A stretch of 64,000 nucleotides of DNA from Streptomyces sp. A 4/2 (GTDB lineage Bacteria > Actinomycetota > Actinomycetes > Streptomycetales > Streptomycetaceae), in contig NZ_CALNVW010000030.1 in assembly GCF_940670765.1 (NCBI RefSeq), forward strand, positions 124,001-188,000, given 5' to 3'. The notes under the pieces were generated by a model that searched no databases, was not told the origin of the DNA, and was given only the letters and a program-made list of their open reading frames with translations. Positions 26,413 to 35,205 of this stretch are shown piece after piece. Every line of letters starts with the position of its first letter. Position 1 is the first letter of the stretch. The position numbers and the translations under genes are program-made.

Positions 26413-26784
26413 GTGCCGTTCCCGCAGGACAGCCCCTGGCTCGACGAGGCCGCCGGGCGGCTGATCCGCCCGTACGCCGTGAGCAACGGCCGCACGCGCC
26501 CCACCGCCGAACTCGACCTGCTGTCCCAGGTGATGGCGACCGGGGTGGTGCTGCCCGCCCACCTCGGCCCGGAACACGCGCAGACCCTCGGGCTCTGCGA
26601 GCGGCCCACCTCGGTGGCGGAGATCGCCGCCTATCTGCGGCTGCCCGTGGTCGTCTCCAAAGTGCTGCTCTCCGACCTGATGGACTGCGGGGCGGTCACC
26701 ACGCGCGCGCCCCGCCCCGACGAAGACCCCACCGACCTTTCCTTGCTGGAGGCAGTGCTCGATGGCCTACGACGACGGCTCTGA
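26413..26784 (+). CDS. cvnC: CvnC DUF742 protein
   Basis: A 123-residue DUF742 protein of the conservon. The typical RLIRPYAVSNGRTRP opening and the winged-helix-like LCERPTSVAEIAAYLRLPV and VLLSDLMD segments are present. It may link kinase and GTPase or bind DNA; the role is unproven. GTG at 26413 begins two bases after the cvnB stop, and the 3' end overlaps cvnD by 23 bp. Confidence 0.94.
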   Translation: MPFPQDSPWLDEAAGRLIRPYAVSNGRTRPTAELDLLSQVMATGVVLPAHLGPEHAQTLGLCERPTSVAEIAAYLRLPVVVSKVLLSDLMDCGAVTTRAPRPDEDPTDLSLLEAVLDGLRRRL

Positions 26785-27355
26785 TCTCTTCCCCACCGCG
26801 CTGAAGATCCTCGTCGCGGGTGGCTTCGGGGTCGGCAAGACGACCTTCGTGGGAGCGGTCAGTGAGATCTCACCGCTGAGTACGGAGGAGATGCTCACCC
26901 AGGCGGGCGAGCAGACGGACAGCCTGGAGGGGGTCGAGTCCAAGTCCACCACCACCGTGGCCATGGACTTCGGGAGGATCACCCTCGACCCGCAGCACGT
27001 GCTCTATCTCTTCGGCACACCGGGCCAGGAGCGCTTCTGGTTCATGTGGGACGAACTCTCCGCGGGCGCCCTCGGGGCCGTGGTGCTCGCCGACACCCGC
27101 CGCCTCACGGAGTGCTTCGGAGCGATCGACTTCTTCGAACAGCGGGGCATCGGATTCGTCGTCGCCGTCAACGAGTTCGACGGCGCGTTCCGCTACGGAC
27201 CGGACGAGGTCCGCGCCGCGCTGGACCTCGATCCGGACATCCCCGTGGTGCTGTGCGACGCCCGTATCGCCAGTTCAGGGGTCCGGACCCTGGTCACGCT
27301 CGTGGGCCACCTGCTCGACATCACGCCCGCAACGAACCACGGAGTCCACCCATGA
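26762..27355 (+). CDS. cvnD: CvnD small Ras-like GTPase
   Basis: A 197-residue MglA-like GTPase. The P-loop is GGFGVGKTT at about residues 20-28, switch II region FGTPGQERFWF near residue 81, and the guanine-specificity position is occupied by NEFD (family: NKxD-like, commonly relaxed in CvnD). Expected cytoplasmic switch of the conservon complex. It starts within cvnC and its stop overlaps the next ATG as ATGA. Confidence 0.95.
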   Translation: MAYDDGSDLFPTALKILVAGGFGVGKTTFVGAVSEISPLSTEEMLTQAGEQTDSLEGVESKSTTTVAMDFGRITLDPQHVLYLFGTPGQERFWFMWDELSAGALGAVVLADTRRLTECFGAIDFFEQRGIGFVVAVNEFDGAFRYGPDEVRAALDLDPDIPVVLCDARIASSGVRTLVTLVGHLLDITPATNHGVHP

Positions 27356-27921
27356 CGTACGACCCGACAGGACGGCTCCTGCTGACCCCGGTCGACCGGG
27401 AAGGGCCCGACCGGGTCCGGCGGTTGCGCAGGCTCGGCCTGGGACAGCACCCCGACCCGGCCTTCGACGACTTCGCACGACGGCTCGCCGAGCTGACCGG
27501 AGCGCCGTACTCGATGGTCAACTTCATCGACGCGAACCGGCAGTTCTTCGCCGGGCTGCACACCCCGGCGGGCACTCACTCCGGCAGCGACCTGAGCGCG
27601 GTGGCGGCGGCCTGCGGGATCAACCGCGTCATGGCCCGCGACCACGGCTACTGCCCGCACGTGGTCGCCCGCCGCAAGGCACTCGTCCTGGAGGACGTCT
27701 GCGACTACCCGCGCTTCGCCGGGAACCCGGTGGTCGACGAGATCGGGATCCGCTCCTACCTGGGCGCGCCGCTCATCGACCGCACGGACACCGCGCTCGG
27801 CGCGGTCTGTGTGGTCGACACGGTGCCGAGACGGTGGGGGGTGGCCGGCCTGGAGACGATCAAGGCGGCGGCGGCGGAACTCGTCGCGCAGATCCACCGC
27901 CGTGAGGACGGTGGGATCTGA
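27352..27921 (+). CDS. GAF-domain protein coupled to the conservon
   Basis: A 189-residue single GAF-domain protein: AELTGAPYSMVNFIDANRQF, then the long ligand pocket with HGYCPHVV and LEDVCDYPRFAGNP, ending with LGAPLID and ALGAVCVVD. GAF domains bind small ligands, haem or cyclic nucleotides, and the C-P-H and Cys residues could serve that here, but no ligand can be read off. The ATG overlaps the cvnD stop (ATGA), so it is translated with the conservon as its fifth component. In some conservons the fifth gene is a cytochrome P450; here a sensor domain takes that place. Confidence 0.88.
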   Translation: MTYDPTGRLLLTPVDREGPDRVRRLRRLGLGQHPDPAFDDFARRLAELTGAPYSMVNFIDANRQFFAGLHTPAGTHSGSDLSAVAAACGINRVMARDHGYCPHVVARRKALVLEDVCDYPRFAGNPVVDEIGIRSYLGAPLIDRTDTALGAVCVVDTVPRRWGVAGLETIKAAAAELVAQIHRREDGGI

Positions 27922-27954
27922 CGGTCCGCCGCCGGCCGCCGGGGCCTCTCCCGG

Positions 27955-29823
27955 TCAGGCGCTGACGCTGGTCCCGTCCGGGAACGTCAGCGTGACCGAA
28001 TCCTCCGCGACCGCCACCGAGACGGACTCCTGGAGCGCGCGGGGGTGCACCGTGTCGCGGGAGAGCGCGACGAGAGAGACGTGCACGCTCCGCCCGCCGG
28101 GGTGCTCGGTCCGGGTCAGGCACGGCGTCGCGGAGTGCGGGCCGTACGCGTTGGCCTGGACGTCGCGGGCGACCGAGGCCTCCCCGGAGTCCCAGCCGTA
28201 CAGCCCGACCAGCGCGCTGGTCAGCCCGTCCGCGGTACGGGCCAGGGCCCGGCCGGAGCCCTCCTCGGCCTGCGGGCGTTCCCGGTGCGCGACCGGGTGG
28301 CCCCCTTCCCGTACGGTCACGCCCGCCGGGGCGTCCACCCGGTGCACCCGGATCTCCCACGGGCCGTGCAGCACACTGGTGGTCTCGACCCGGGAACCGG
28401 CGTCCTCGTACCAGGAGGAGGCAGTCCGTCCCGAACAGGTCAGCGGGTGGATCCGGCGGCGGCGGGACGGTGTGCCGTCCGGGCCGATCAGCGCGAGGTG
28501 GTTGTCCACCGCCCGCTCCCGTGCATGGGGCGCCGACTCGGGGGCGGTCGCCGTGGAGTAGCCGAACGTGGCGTAGTGCGGATCGTCCTCCCCCTCGCCC
28601 TGCGGCGGATTGTGGTCACTGCCGTGGTTGACGAGACGGACGATGCCGTCGTCCCGGGTGCCGTGCAGCAGCCATCCGGGCGCGGGCAGCGCGGTGTACT
28701 GGTCCGACTCCTCGATGGGCAGGGCCTGTTCGCGCGCCGTCCAGGTGGGGTGGTCGGCCGGCAGCAGCAGCCCGAGGAATCCCTTGGACGCCCAGTAGGG
28801 GGAGGCGGGCCCCGAGTACGGCTGGGTGGTGGGCAGGAACGTGTCGTACCAGCCGAGAGTAAGTAGCCCGCGCTCGTCGGGCACGCCACGCTCGGCGAAG
28901 TGCCGCATGGTGCCGGACGCGAGACGGCGGGTGCGGCCGGGGGAGAGCGGTGTGCAGTCGGCCAGGGCGCCCATCCAGACCGGGGCGAGGGCCGCGTACC
29001 GGTAGGTGAGGGAGCGTCCCTGGTGGACGGGGGCGCCGTCCGTACCGAAGAAGTGCTGGTAGCCGTCGAGGAACTGGCCGAGCCGCTCCCGGTAGACCTT
29101 GGTACGGCCCGTCTCGGGATCCTCGCCCGCCATCCGGGACCAGAGCAGCGGGTACAGGTGGAGCGCCCAGCCGATGTAGTAGTCGAAGTTCCGCCCGTCG
29201 CCGTCGGTGTACCAGCCGTCGCCGACGTACCAGTCCTCGATCCTGTCGAGACCGCCGTCGATGTCCGACTGGCTGTACGGAGCGCCGACCGAGGCCAGGA
29301 ACTGCTCGGACACCACCTGGAACAGCCGCCAGTTGTTGTCCCAGGTGCGGTGCCCGACGAAGCCGGAGAACCAGTCCACGACCCGCTCCTGGACCCGGGT
29401 GTCCAGCTTGTCCCATATCCAGGGGCGGGTCTCGTGCAGCGCCACGGCGACCGACGCCGCCTCGACCATCTGCTGGGAGCACTCGGTGAGCTTCGGCCAT
29501 GCCTCACGCGAATCCGGATCGGTGCCCGTGGCCAGACCCTGTGCGTAGCGCTCCACCAGACGGGGATCGACGTCCCCGCCCGCACCGGCGATCCGGAAGG
29601 CCGCGAGCAGGAACGAGCGCGCGTACCCTTCGAGACCGTCCGACACCACCCCGGACCAACTGCCGCGCCCCGGCAGCCGGTACTGGGCGAAGCCCGGCGT
29701 CGCGTACGGCACGAGCGCGTCCAGCATCCGGTCGGCGAGGGCCTCCCAGTGGGCGCGGGTCCAGCCGGTACGCGAGGACAGCAGACGGTCGGTCGGGGGA
29801 AGGTGGAGGAAGGGCGAGGTCAT
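27955..29823 (-). CDS. DUF2264 protein
   Basis: A protein of about 622 residues with the DUF2264 signature in the N-terminal two thirds (YARSFLLAAFRIAG, FSGFVGHRTWDNNWRLFQV, DGRNFDYYIGWALH). This is an alpha/alpha-barrel fold seen next to polysaccharide lyases; biochemical role is not established. No signal peptide is evident. I prefer ATG 29823 because AAGGAG lies ten bases upstream; the ATG at 29832 is only one base after that site. The C-terminal third is beta-rich and variable. It follows the PL8 gene in the same orientation after 165 bp, suggesting intracellular processing of released oligosaccharides. Confidence 0.85.
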   Translation of the reverse strand: MTSPFLHLPPTDRLLSSRTGWTRAHWEALADRMLDALVPYATPGFAQYRLPGRGSWSGVVSDGLEGYARSFLLAAFRIAGAGGDVDPRLVERYAQGLATGTDPDSREAWPKLTECSQQMVEAASVAVALHETRPWIWDKLDTRVQERVVDWFSGFVGHRTWDNNWRLFQVVSEQFLASVGAPYSQSDIDGGLDRIEDWYVGDGWYTDGDGRNFDYYIGWALHLYPLLWSRMAGEDPETGRTKVYRERLGQFLDGYQHFFGTDGAPVHQGRSLTYRYAALAPVWMGALADCTPLSPGRTRRLASGTMRHFAERGVPDERGLLTLGWYDTFLPTTQPYSGPASPYWASKGFLGLLLPADHPTWTAREQALPIEESDQYTALPAPGWLLHGTRDDGIVRLVNHGSDHNPPQGEGEDDPHYATFGYSTATAPESAPHARERAVDNHLALIGPDGTPSRRRRIHPLTCSGRTASSWYEDAGSRVETTSVLHGPWEIRVHRVDAPAGVTVREGGHPVAHRERPQAEEGSGRALARTADGLTSALVGLYGWDSGEASVARDVQANAYGPHSATPCLTRTEHPGGRSVHVSLVALSRDTVHPRALQESVSVAVAEDSVTLTFPDGTSVSA

Positions 29824-29988
29824 CCGGGTCATGCTCCTTGTGAGTCCGGCACTTGACGAATCCGACGCCGGTGCGTCGGACGGTGCGCCGGTGGCGACGG
29901 GCGGGTCGTGCGGTCGGAGGGCGGCGATCTCGGCGCTCTCGGCGGCGTCGAGGGGGAAGGTCCCCTCCGGTACGAAGACGTCACGGGA

Positions 29989-32427
29989 TCAGCCGAGTTC
30001 GGCGGTGTGCGTGTGGCCGCGCGAGCCGCCGACCGCGATCGTGAGGACCGGCCGGCGGCCGGTGGCCACGCTCACCGTGCTGTCGGCGCGGGTCACCCTC
30101 CGTACGGGGAAGGGCAGTTCGACCGTGAGCGTGCTCAGGCTGTGCCCCGGGTCGGCCACCGCGACCGAGACGCCGTGGCCGTGGCGGCGTACGAGCACGG
30201 ACGCCGGGCCGTCGGCGGTGAGGCCGGCGGCGGTCCCGGCCTGCCAGAAGGTGGCCGCGGTCAGTCCGTCGCGGGGGACCTCGACGACCTGCGCGGTGGC
30301 CGTGTTCGCCACGACACGCACCGGCCGGGAGCGCGCCCAGGACGCCGTGGCGCTCGGCGAGGCACCGGGCAGCAGGACGTAGGCGTACGACGCGCCGGTG
30401 GGGGAGAGGCCGTGATCGAGCCAGAGCGTCGCGTACCGGCGGGTGACCGGTGTCGTCGAACCGGCCGTGTCCGCACCGGTGTCCAGGTCGCTCCACTTCC
30501 CGGTGCGCTCCTCGCGCAGGGCGCGCAGCGACGTACCCGAGGACGGGAAGACGTAGCCGCCGACGCCGTCGAGATGGGCCCAGCGGGCCCTGTCGAAGCT
30601 GCCGCTCCAGCCCTGCCGGCCCGGCTGCCGCTCGCCGTCGATGAGCAGCTGGGCGGTGCCGGACGCGTGCAGATTGCGGTTCTCCACGACGGTCTCGACC
30701 CGGCGGCCGTCGGTGGCCGTGATGCCCGCGCCGAGTGCGATCACCGCGTTGTCGACGAGGAACCACGACTTACGGGCCGTCAGGCTGCTTGCCTGTGCGC
30801 GCAGTTCCATGGCCGCGGCGCCGTAGCGGCCGTCGAGCACCGCGCCGCCCGCGATGCTGTTCTCCGGCAGGTGGTACCCCCCGGCGGTGATGTCCGCGCG
30901 CCGGCCGGTGTCCACCGTGGTGCCCGGCAGCCGGTAGGGATCGACCGTCGGCCAGAACCCGTCCCCGAACTGCCCGAGATCGTCACCGGTGTACAGATAG
31001 GTCATGCCGTCGCCGGTGTACCAGCCGTGCAGGTTCTCGCCGTTGCCCGCCTCGTAGGCGGCGATCCGCTTCGACGAGAGCGAGAGCGCCAGGGACCAGC
31101 CGGGCCGCCGGTGCACCACCCGGTCCATGTCTGCGAAGACATGGTGCCCGGTCAGCCGGTCCGCGGCCACGACGCCCCGGTCCGTGAGCAGCGCCTTGGC
31201 GAGTGCCACCTGCGGAATCCCGACGAGTCCGAGATAGGGGTCGGTGCGATTGCGCTGGATCCAGCCCTTGACGGTCGCCCGCCACCCCGCGGACCGGTCG
31301 GCGGGCGCGGAGCTCGCCAGCAGCAGGATGTTCGACACGGCGGTGGCGCCGTCCGTGTGGTCCACGGCCCGCTCACGCGATATGGCCCGCCCGCGCAGCG
31401 CGTCCATCATCAGCCCGTCGAAGATCACCGGCGAGAAGGTCCGGTCGACCGCGTCGTACATCACGGAGATCTGCGGATCGCTGATCGCCCAGGGGGAGTC
31501 GGCGAGCAGGGCGGACAGGTAGGCGGCCCCGCCGAGCAGCACCACTCCGTACGACCCGGTGTAGGCCACCGCGTCGTGCTGGACGAACGAACCGTCCGCG
31601 TAGAAGCCGTCGCCCGAAGTGACGTACTGGAAGAGGCTGTTGCGTCCGTCGTCCCGCACGTCCGACAGGCCGTCGCGGGCCAGCGCGACCTTCGCCGGGT
31701 CGCGGGCGAGCAGCCCGTGCAGCGCCACGATGACGGTCTTGTCGGCGCGGTTGGCACCGGTCTCGGCCAGCGTGGGGGAGTTGGTGCGGCGGTCCGGGTC
31801 CGGTGCGAACCTCTCGACGGTCGCCAGCTGGGCGGTCAGCTCGTCGGCCGGGATGCGGGTCCGCAGGAGGACACAGGAGTCCAGCAGCGCGCGCGGCGCG
31901 CCGATCTCCCAGAACCACCAGTTGCCGCTCTCGTGCTTGTCCTGGTTGTACGCCGTCTCCCGCAGGAAGCGCAGCGCGGACACCAGTGCGTCCGCCACCT
32001 CGGCGCTGCCGCTGAGGCCGGTGCCGGGGGTGGCCCAGGCGGTGGCGACCGTGCGCAGCCGGGTGTAGCTCTGGCCGAACATTCCCGGGTCGGTGACGGG
32101 CGTGTACTCCGCCCAGAGCGTGGTGCGACCGGCGCTGCGGTCCAGCTGGTTCCAGAAGCCGGTCGCCGAGGAGTCCAGGGCGGCCAGCGCGGTGGCGAAG
32201 TCGGGGTCGGCCGGGTCGAAGTCGCCCCCGGTGATGAGCTGTTCGGACCGCGCCAGCAGGGTCTCGTACACATCGGTGGCGTCGGCAGCGGCAGCGGCCC
32301 TGGCGGAGGTCCCGGCGGTCCGCGCGGCTCCGGGGCTCGCGGCCCCGGTGAGGGCCGGAACGACGGCCGAGGCCGCGCCGGCTGCCAGCAGAGTTCTCCG
32401 GCTGAGGGCGGAGCGTGGCAGATCCAT
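29989..32427 (-). CDS. PL8-family polysaccharide lyase, Tat-exported
   Basis: An 812-residue secreted lyase. The N-terminus has a twin-arginine signal (SRRTLLAAGAASAVVPAL). PL8 hallmarks are GNWWFWEIGAPRALLD at about 168-183, TGANRADK with candidate Asn226, and the catalytic pair H284 and Y293 (QHDAVAYTGSY), spaced nine residues apart as in hyaluronate and xanthan lyases. The C-terminal half is the beta-sandwich. It beta-eliminates uronic-acid polysaccharides (hyaluronan, chondroitin or xanthan); which one cannot be read from motifs. It lies 37 bp after the M60-like gene, same strand, so they are likely one transcript. Confidence 0.93.
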   Translation of the reverse strand: MDLPRSALSRRTLLAAGAASAVVPALTGAASPGAARTAGTSARAAAAADATDVYETLLARSEQLITGGDFDPADPDFATALAALDSSATGFWNQLDRSAGRTTLWAEYTPVTDPGMFGQSYTRLRTVATAWATPGTGLSGSAEVADALVSALRFLRETAYNQDKHESGNWWFWEIGAPRALLDSCVLLRTRIPADELTAQLATVERFAPDPDRRTNSPTLAETGANRADKTVIVALHGLLARDPAKVALARDGLSDVRDDGRNSLFQYVTSGDGFYADGSFVQHDAVAYTGSYGVVLLGGAAYLSALLADSPWAISDPQISVMYDAVDRTFSPVIFDGLMMDALRGRAISRERAVDHTDGATAVSNILLLASSAPADRSAGWRATVKGWIQRNRTDPYLGLVGIPQVALAKALLTDRGVVAADRLTGHHVFADMDRVVHRRPGWSLALSLSSKRIAAYEAGNGENLHGWYTGDGMTYLYTGDDLGQFGDGFWPTVDPYRLPGTTVDTGRRADITAGGYHLPENSIAGGAVLDGRYGAAAMELRAQASSLTARKSWFLVDNAVIALGAGITATDGRRVETVVENRNLHASGTAQLLIDGERQPGRQGWSGSFDRARWAHLDGVGGYVFPSSGTSLRALREERTGKWSDLDTGADTAGSTTPVTRRYATLWLDHGLSPTGASYAYVLLPGASPSATASWARSRPVRVVANTATAQVVEVPRDGLTAATFWQAGTAAGLTADGPASVLVRRHGHGVSVAVADPGHSLSTLTVELPFPVRRVTRADSTVSVATGRRPVLTIAVGGSRGHTHTAELG

Positions 32428-32464
32428 GGCTGTTCCTTTCCGTTCGGCAGGCGGTGCGCGGGCG

Positions 32465-33892
32465 TCAGTCGCTGAGCGTGCTGGGGTCGACGGGCGGCGC
32501 GGGCAGCCGGAGCGCGGCGATCTCCGCGATCCCGGTGGCGTCGATGGGGAAGGCCCACTTGTTCACGAAGAAGTCGGTCAGGTCGTGGCCCGCGACCCGG
32601 CTCGCGTAGGTGGAGAGCGCCCGGTACTGCCTGGCCTCCAGGGCGGGGTCGTGGTCGTAGTCCTCGACCGGGGCGTCGTGCTGGTGCTCGGTGCGGACCA
32701 GCTTGTGCAGCTTCGGCCAGAAGTCGTCGCCGAAGGCCAGCTCCAGCTGGCGCAGTGGGACGAGCTGCTCGTACGGGCCGAACGTCGTCTCGTACGCGAT
32801 CCCGGGCGCACCGAGCTTGGGCGCCGACGACTGGAACCAGTTGAGACCGGTGGTGGCGTCCTTGGTGAGAAGGTTCGACGGCTGTCCGAGGGTGCGCTGG
32901 GCGGCCAGGGAGTAGATGTTGACGGTGACCTCGGTGAGTCCGCCCGCCTGGTAGGCGGCCTGCTGGTTGAGGTGACCGAGCTCGTGGTAGAGCCCCCAGC
33001 CCCGGGTGCGCAGTCCGGTGACGGTGCAGAGCCGGTCCATGTAGGCGCGGGGGAAGCCGTTGAAGCCGTGCCAGGCGTAGGCGCCGACCCCCTTGGGGAC
33101 GATGCTCACCTCGTTGAAGTGGTAGCGGCCCGCCTTGGGGCGGTTCAGCGCCGTCGACCCGTCCAGACCGCTGATCCTGTTGTGCGAGTCGATGATGGTG
33201 TCGAAGAGCCGCAGCAGCGCGGCGTGGTCCTCGTCGCGGTAGAGCAGCGCGCCTTCCCGGGTCAGCGTGAGGATCGCGTGCTCGGTGGTCAGTTCGACCC
33301 AGGGCACCTCGGTGAGGGTGTCCAGCTGCTTCTGGAACTCGGCCTCGGTGGTGCGCCCCAGCTCGAAGCCCGCCATCCGGACCGTGCCGGAGACGAAGGT
33401 GAACTCGGCCCGCTGACCGTGACCCGCGAAGCTCAGATAGACCGGCCCGCCGTAGCTGTCGGAGACGGTGTTGCGCCCCGCGTGCAGCGGGAACGTACGC
33501 GGCGTCTTGAGCGCCACGTTCTCGTTGTAGTCGTCGAACGTGCCGATGTGCAGGACGGGGAGCACCCCGTGCGAGGGCCGGACCTGCACCGTGACCTCGG
33601 TGCCGGGCGCCGCGTAGTGGCCGGTGGGGATGAACTCGCTGGCGCGCAGCGACCGGTCGAGCCGCAGCCGCTCGGTCTCCGCGTCGGGGAACGCCGTGAG
33701 CAGCAGCGTGTCACCGCCGGAGTGGTGAGTGGCGTGGTCCGCCGGCCCGTGGGCCGACGCGGTGCCCGCGCCGAGCAGCGTGACCGCGCCCGCGCCCACC
33801 AGCGCGGCGAGCGCGGAGCGGCGGCTGAAGGCGGTGGGGGCGGCGGTGGGGGCGGTGACGGGGGTGGTGGCGGGCAGGTGGGCAGGGCGCAT
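32465..33892 (-). CDS. M60-like (enhancin-type) zinc metallopeptidase, Tat-exported
   Basis: A 475-residue secreted protein. Signal with SRRSALAALVGAGAVTLLG. The gluzincin motif HELGH is at residues 303-307 inside WGLYHELGHLNQQ, the M60 pattern HExxH-x-x-Q, and FNGFPRAYMDRL precedes it as in peptidase M60 proteins. Members cleave O-glycosylated mucin-type proteins. The N-terminal 100-200 residues form a beta-rich domain usual in this family. It is the first gene of a minus-strand run (M60, PL8, then DUF2264), with an operator-like GTAAGCGGTT in front of it. Substrate in a soil bacterium is not known. Confidence 0.9.
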   Translation of the reverse strand: MRPAHLPATTPVTAPTAAPTAFSRRSALAALVGAGAVTLLGAGTASAHGPADHATHHSGGDTLLLTAFPDAETERLRLDRSLRASEFIPTGHYAAPGTEVTVQVRPSHGVLPVLHIGTFDDYNENVALKTPRTFPLHAGRNTVSDSYGGPVYLSFAGHGQRAEFTFVSGTVRMAGFELGRTTEAEFQKQLDTLTEVPWVELTTEHAILTLTREGALLYRDEDHAALLRLFDTIIDSHNRISGLDGSTALNRPKAGRYHFNEVSIVPKGVGAYAWHGFNGFPRAYMDRLCTVTGLRTRGWGLYHELGHLNQQAAYQAGGLTEVTVNIYSLAAQRTLGQPSNLLTKDATTGLNWFQSSAPKLGAPGIAYETTFGPYEQLVPLRQLELAFGDDFWPKLHKLVRTEHQHDAPVEDYDHDPALEARQYRALSTYASRVAGHDLTDFFVNKWAFPIDATGIAEIAALRLPAPPVDPSTLSD

Positions 33893-33947
33893 CCGGACTC
33901 CCGTGTGGCAGAGGTGGCGAAGTGGTGTGCGAACTGCGCGTCAGCAT

Positions 33948-34035
33948 GTAAGCGGTTGCTATCAACCCGCAAGAGGGTCCGAGAAGTTACTGTCTTTTAC
34001 TATGGCCAACTGGGGACAGGACCGTAGTAAGCGGT
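33948..34035. promoter_or_regulatory. Two GTAAGCGGT elements before the M60/PL8 run
   Basis: GTAAGCGGTT at 33948-33957 and GTAAGCGGT at 34027-34035 lie between the M60-like gene and the LacI gene, 79 bp apart. The upstream one (TAGTAAGCGGTCACC) matches the element in the ABC promoter at 36466-36478 almost completely. On the minus strand TTGCGG, 18 bases, then CATGCT overlaps the first copy and may be the promoter. Confidence 0.6.
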
Positions 34036-34045
34036 CACCCCGGAA

Positions 34046-35140
34046 TCAGGTCCGACGGCCGCGTCCGGAGGGCGGTGCCACGGAATCGCGTACGACGAGG
34101 TGCGTCCCGAGCCGGATGACCCCGGTGGTCGGCTCGCGCCAGTTGTCCTCGTCGTCGCTCGACACGGCCAGCCGTACGGCCTGCCGCCCCATCTCCTCCA
34201 GCGGGATGTGCACGGTCGTCAGCCGCGGACGCAGCTGCTGCGCCACCGGAATGTCGTCGTACCCCACGAGGGACATGTCCTGCGGCACCCGGACACCCGC
34301 CTCCTCCAGGGCCTGGGCCACACCCGTGGCGACGTTGTCGTTCGCCGCGAAGACCGCGGTGAAGTCCGGCCCGTCCTTGAGCAGTTCGGCCGTCCGGCGG
34401 TGCCCGAAGGCCCGGCTGAACGATTCGAGCTGCTCCAGTTCCGGGTCGCGCGCGATGCCCCGCTGGTGCAGTGCGCGCCGGTACCCGGCCAGCCGGTCGC
34501 GGCTGGTCGAGAGCCCCGGAGCGCCGCCGAGATAGAGGATCCGTTCATGGCCCTGCGTCAGCAGATGGTCGGTGACGGCGAACGCGCCGCCCTCGTTGTC
34601 GTACTCCACGGCCGCGCTCAGCGCCTGCTCGCCGAGTGCGGGCCGCCCGCACAGCACGAGTTTCGACCCGCTCGCGTCCAGCTCCTGTGCCCTGCGGGCC
34701 AGTTCGGCGGTGTACGTACGGTCGGCCACGCTGCCGCCGACGACGATCACCGCGTCGGCGCGCCGCTCGTGCATCAGCTCGATGAAGGCCAGTTCGCGCT
34801 TCGGGTCACCCTGGGCGCAGCACACCAGACAGAGCCGGCCGCCCAGGCTGGCCTCCCGCTCCACGCCGCGGGCGATGTACGCGTAGAAGGGGTCGATGAG
34901 CTCGTTGACGATGATCCCGACGGTACGGCCGGACACCCCGGCGAGGGCGCGGGCGTGCGCGTTCACGACGTACCCCAGCTCGCGCATCGCCTCCTCGACC
35001 CGCTCACGGGTCGCCGCGGCCACCGGGTAGTTGCGGTTGAGCACCCGTGACACGGTCGCGGTCGACACGCCCGCGACCCGCGCCACGTCCGTGACGGTCG
35101 CGCGGCGACGGCTCTCCCGGGCCGAACTCTGACGGCGCAT
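34046..35140 (-). CDS. LacI-family regulator of the polymer-degradation island
   Basis: A 364-residue LacI regulator. The HTH TVTDVARVAGVSTATVSRVL begins near residue 16, followed by the hinge LGYVVNAHARALAG and the effector domain with VGIIVNELIDPFYA and FAANDNVATG. ATG 35140 was chosen because the conserved HTH lies close behind; the longer frame has no support. Genes on both sides and the operators at 33948, 34027 and 36466 make it the obvious candidate for binding GTAAGCGGT. Its effector is probably an oligosaccharide or uronate. Confidence 0.93.
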   Translation of the reverse strand: MRRQSSARESRRRATVTDVARVAGVSTATVSRVLNRNYPVAAATRERVEEAMRELGYVVNAHARALAGVSGRTVGIIVNELIDPFYAYIARGVEREASLGGRLCLVCCAQGDPKRELAFIELMHERRADAVIVVGGSVADRTYTAELARRAQELDASGSKLVLCGRPALGEQALSAAVEYDNEGGAFAVTDHLLTQGHERILYLGGAPGLSTSRDRLAGYRRALHQRGIARDPELEQLESFSRAFGHRRTAELLKDGPDFTAVFAANDNVATGVAQALEEAGVRVPQDMSLVGYDDIPVAQQLRPRLTTVHIPLEEMGRQAVRLAVSSDDEDNWREPTTGVIRLGTHLVVRDSVAPPSGRGRRT

Positions 35141-35205
35141 CCGGCCCACCCCCTGGTTCTCGTTCAGTGCCGTCGAGTTTAGACCGCCCGGTGAGGTGGG
35201 GATGT

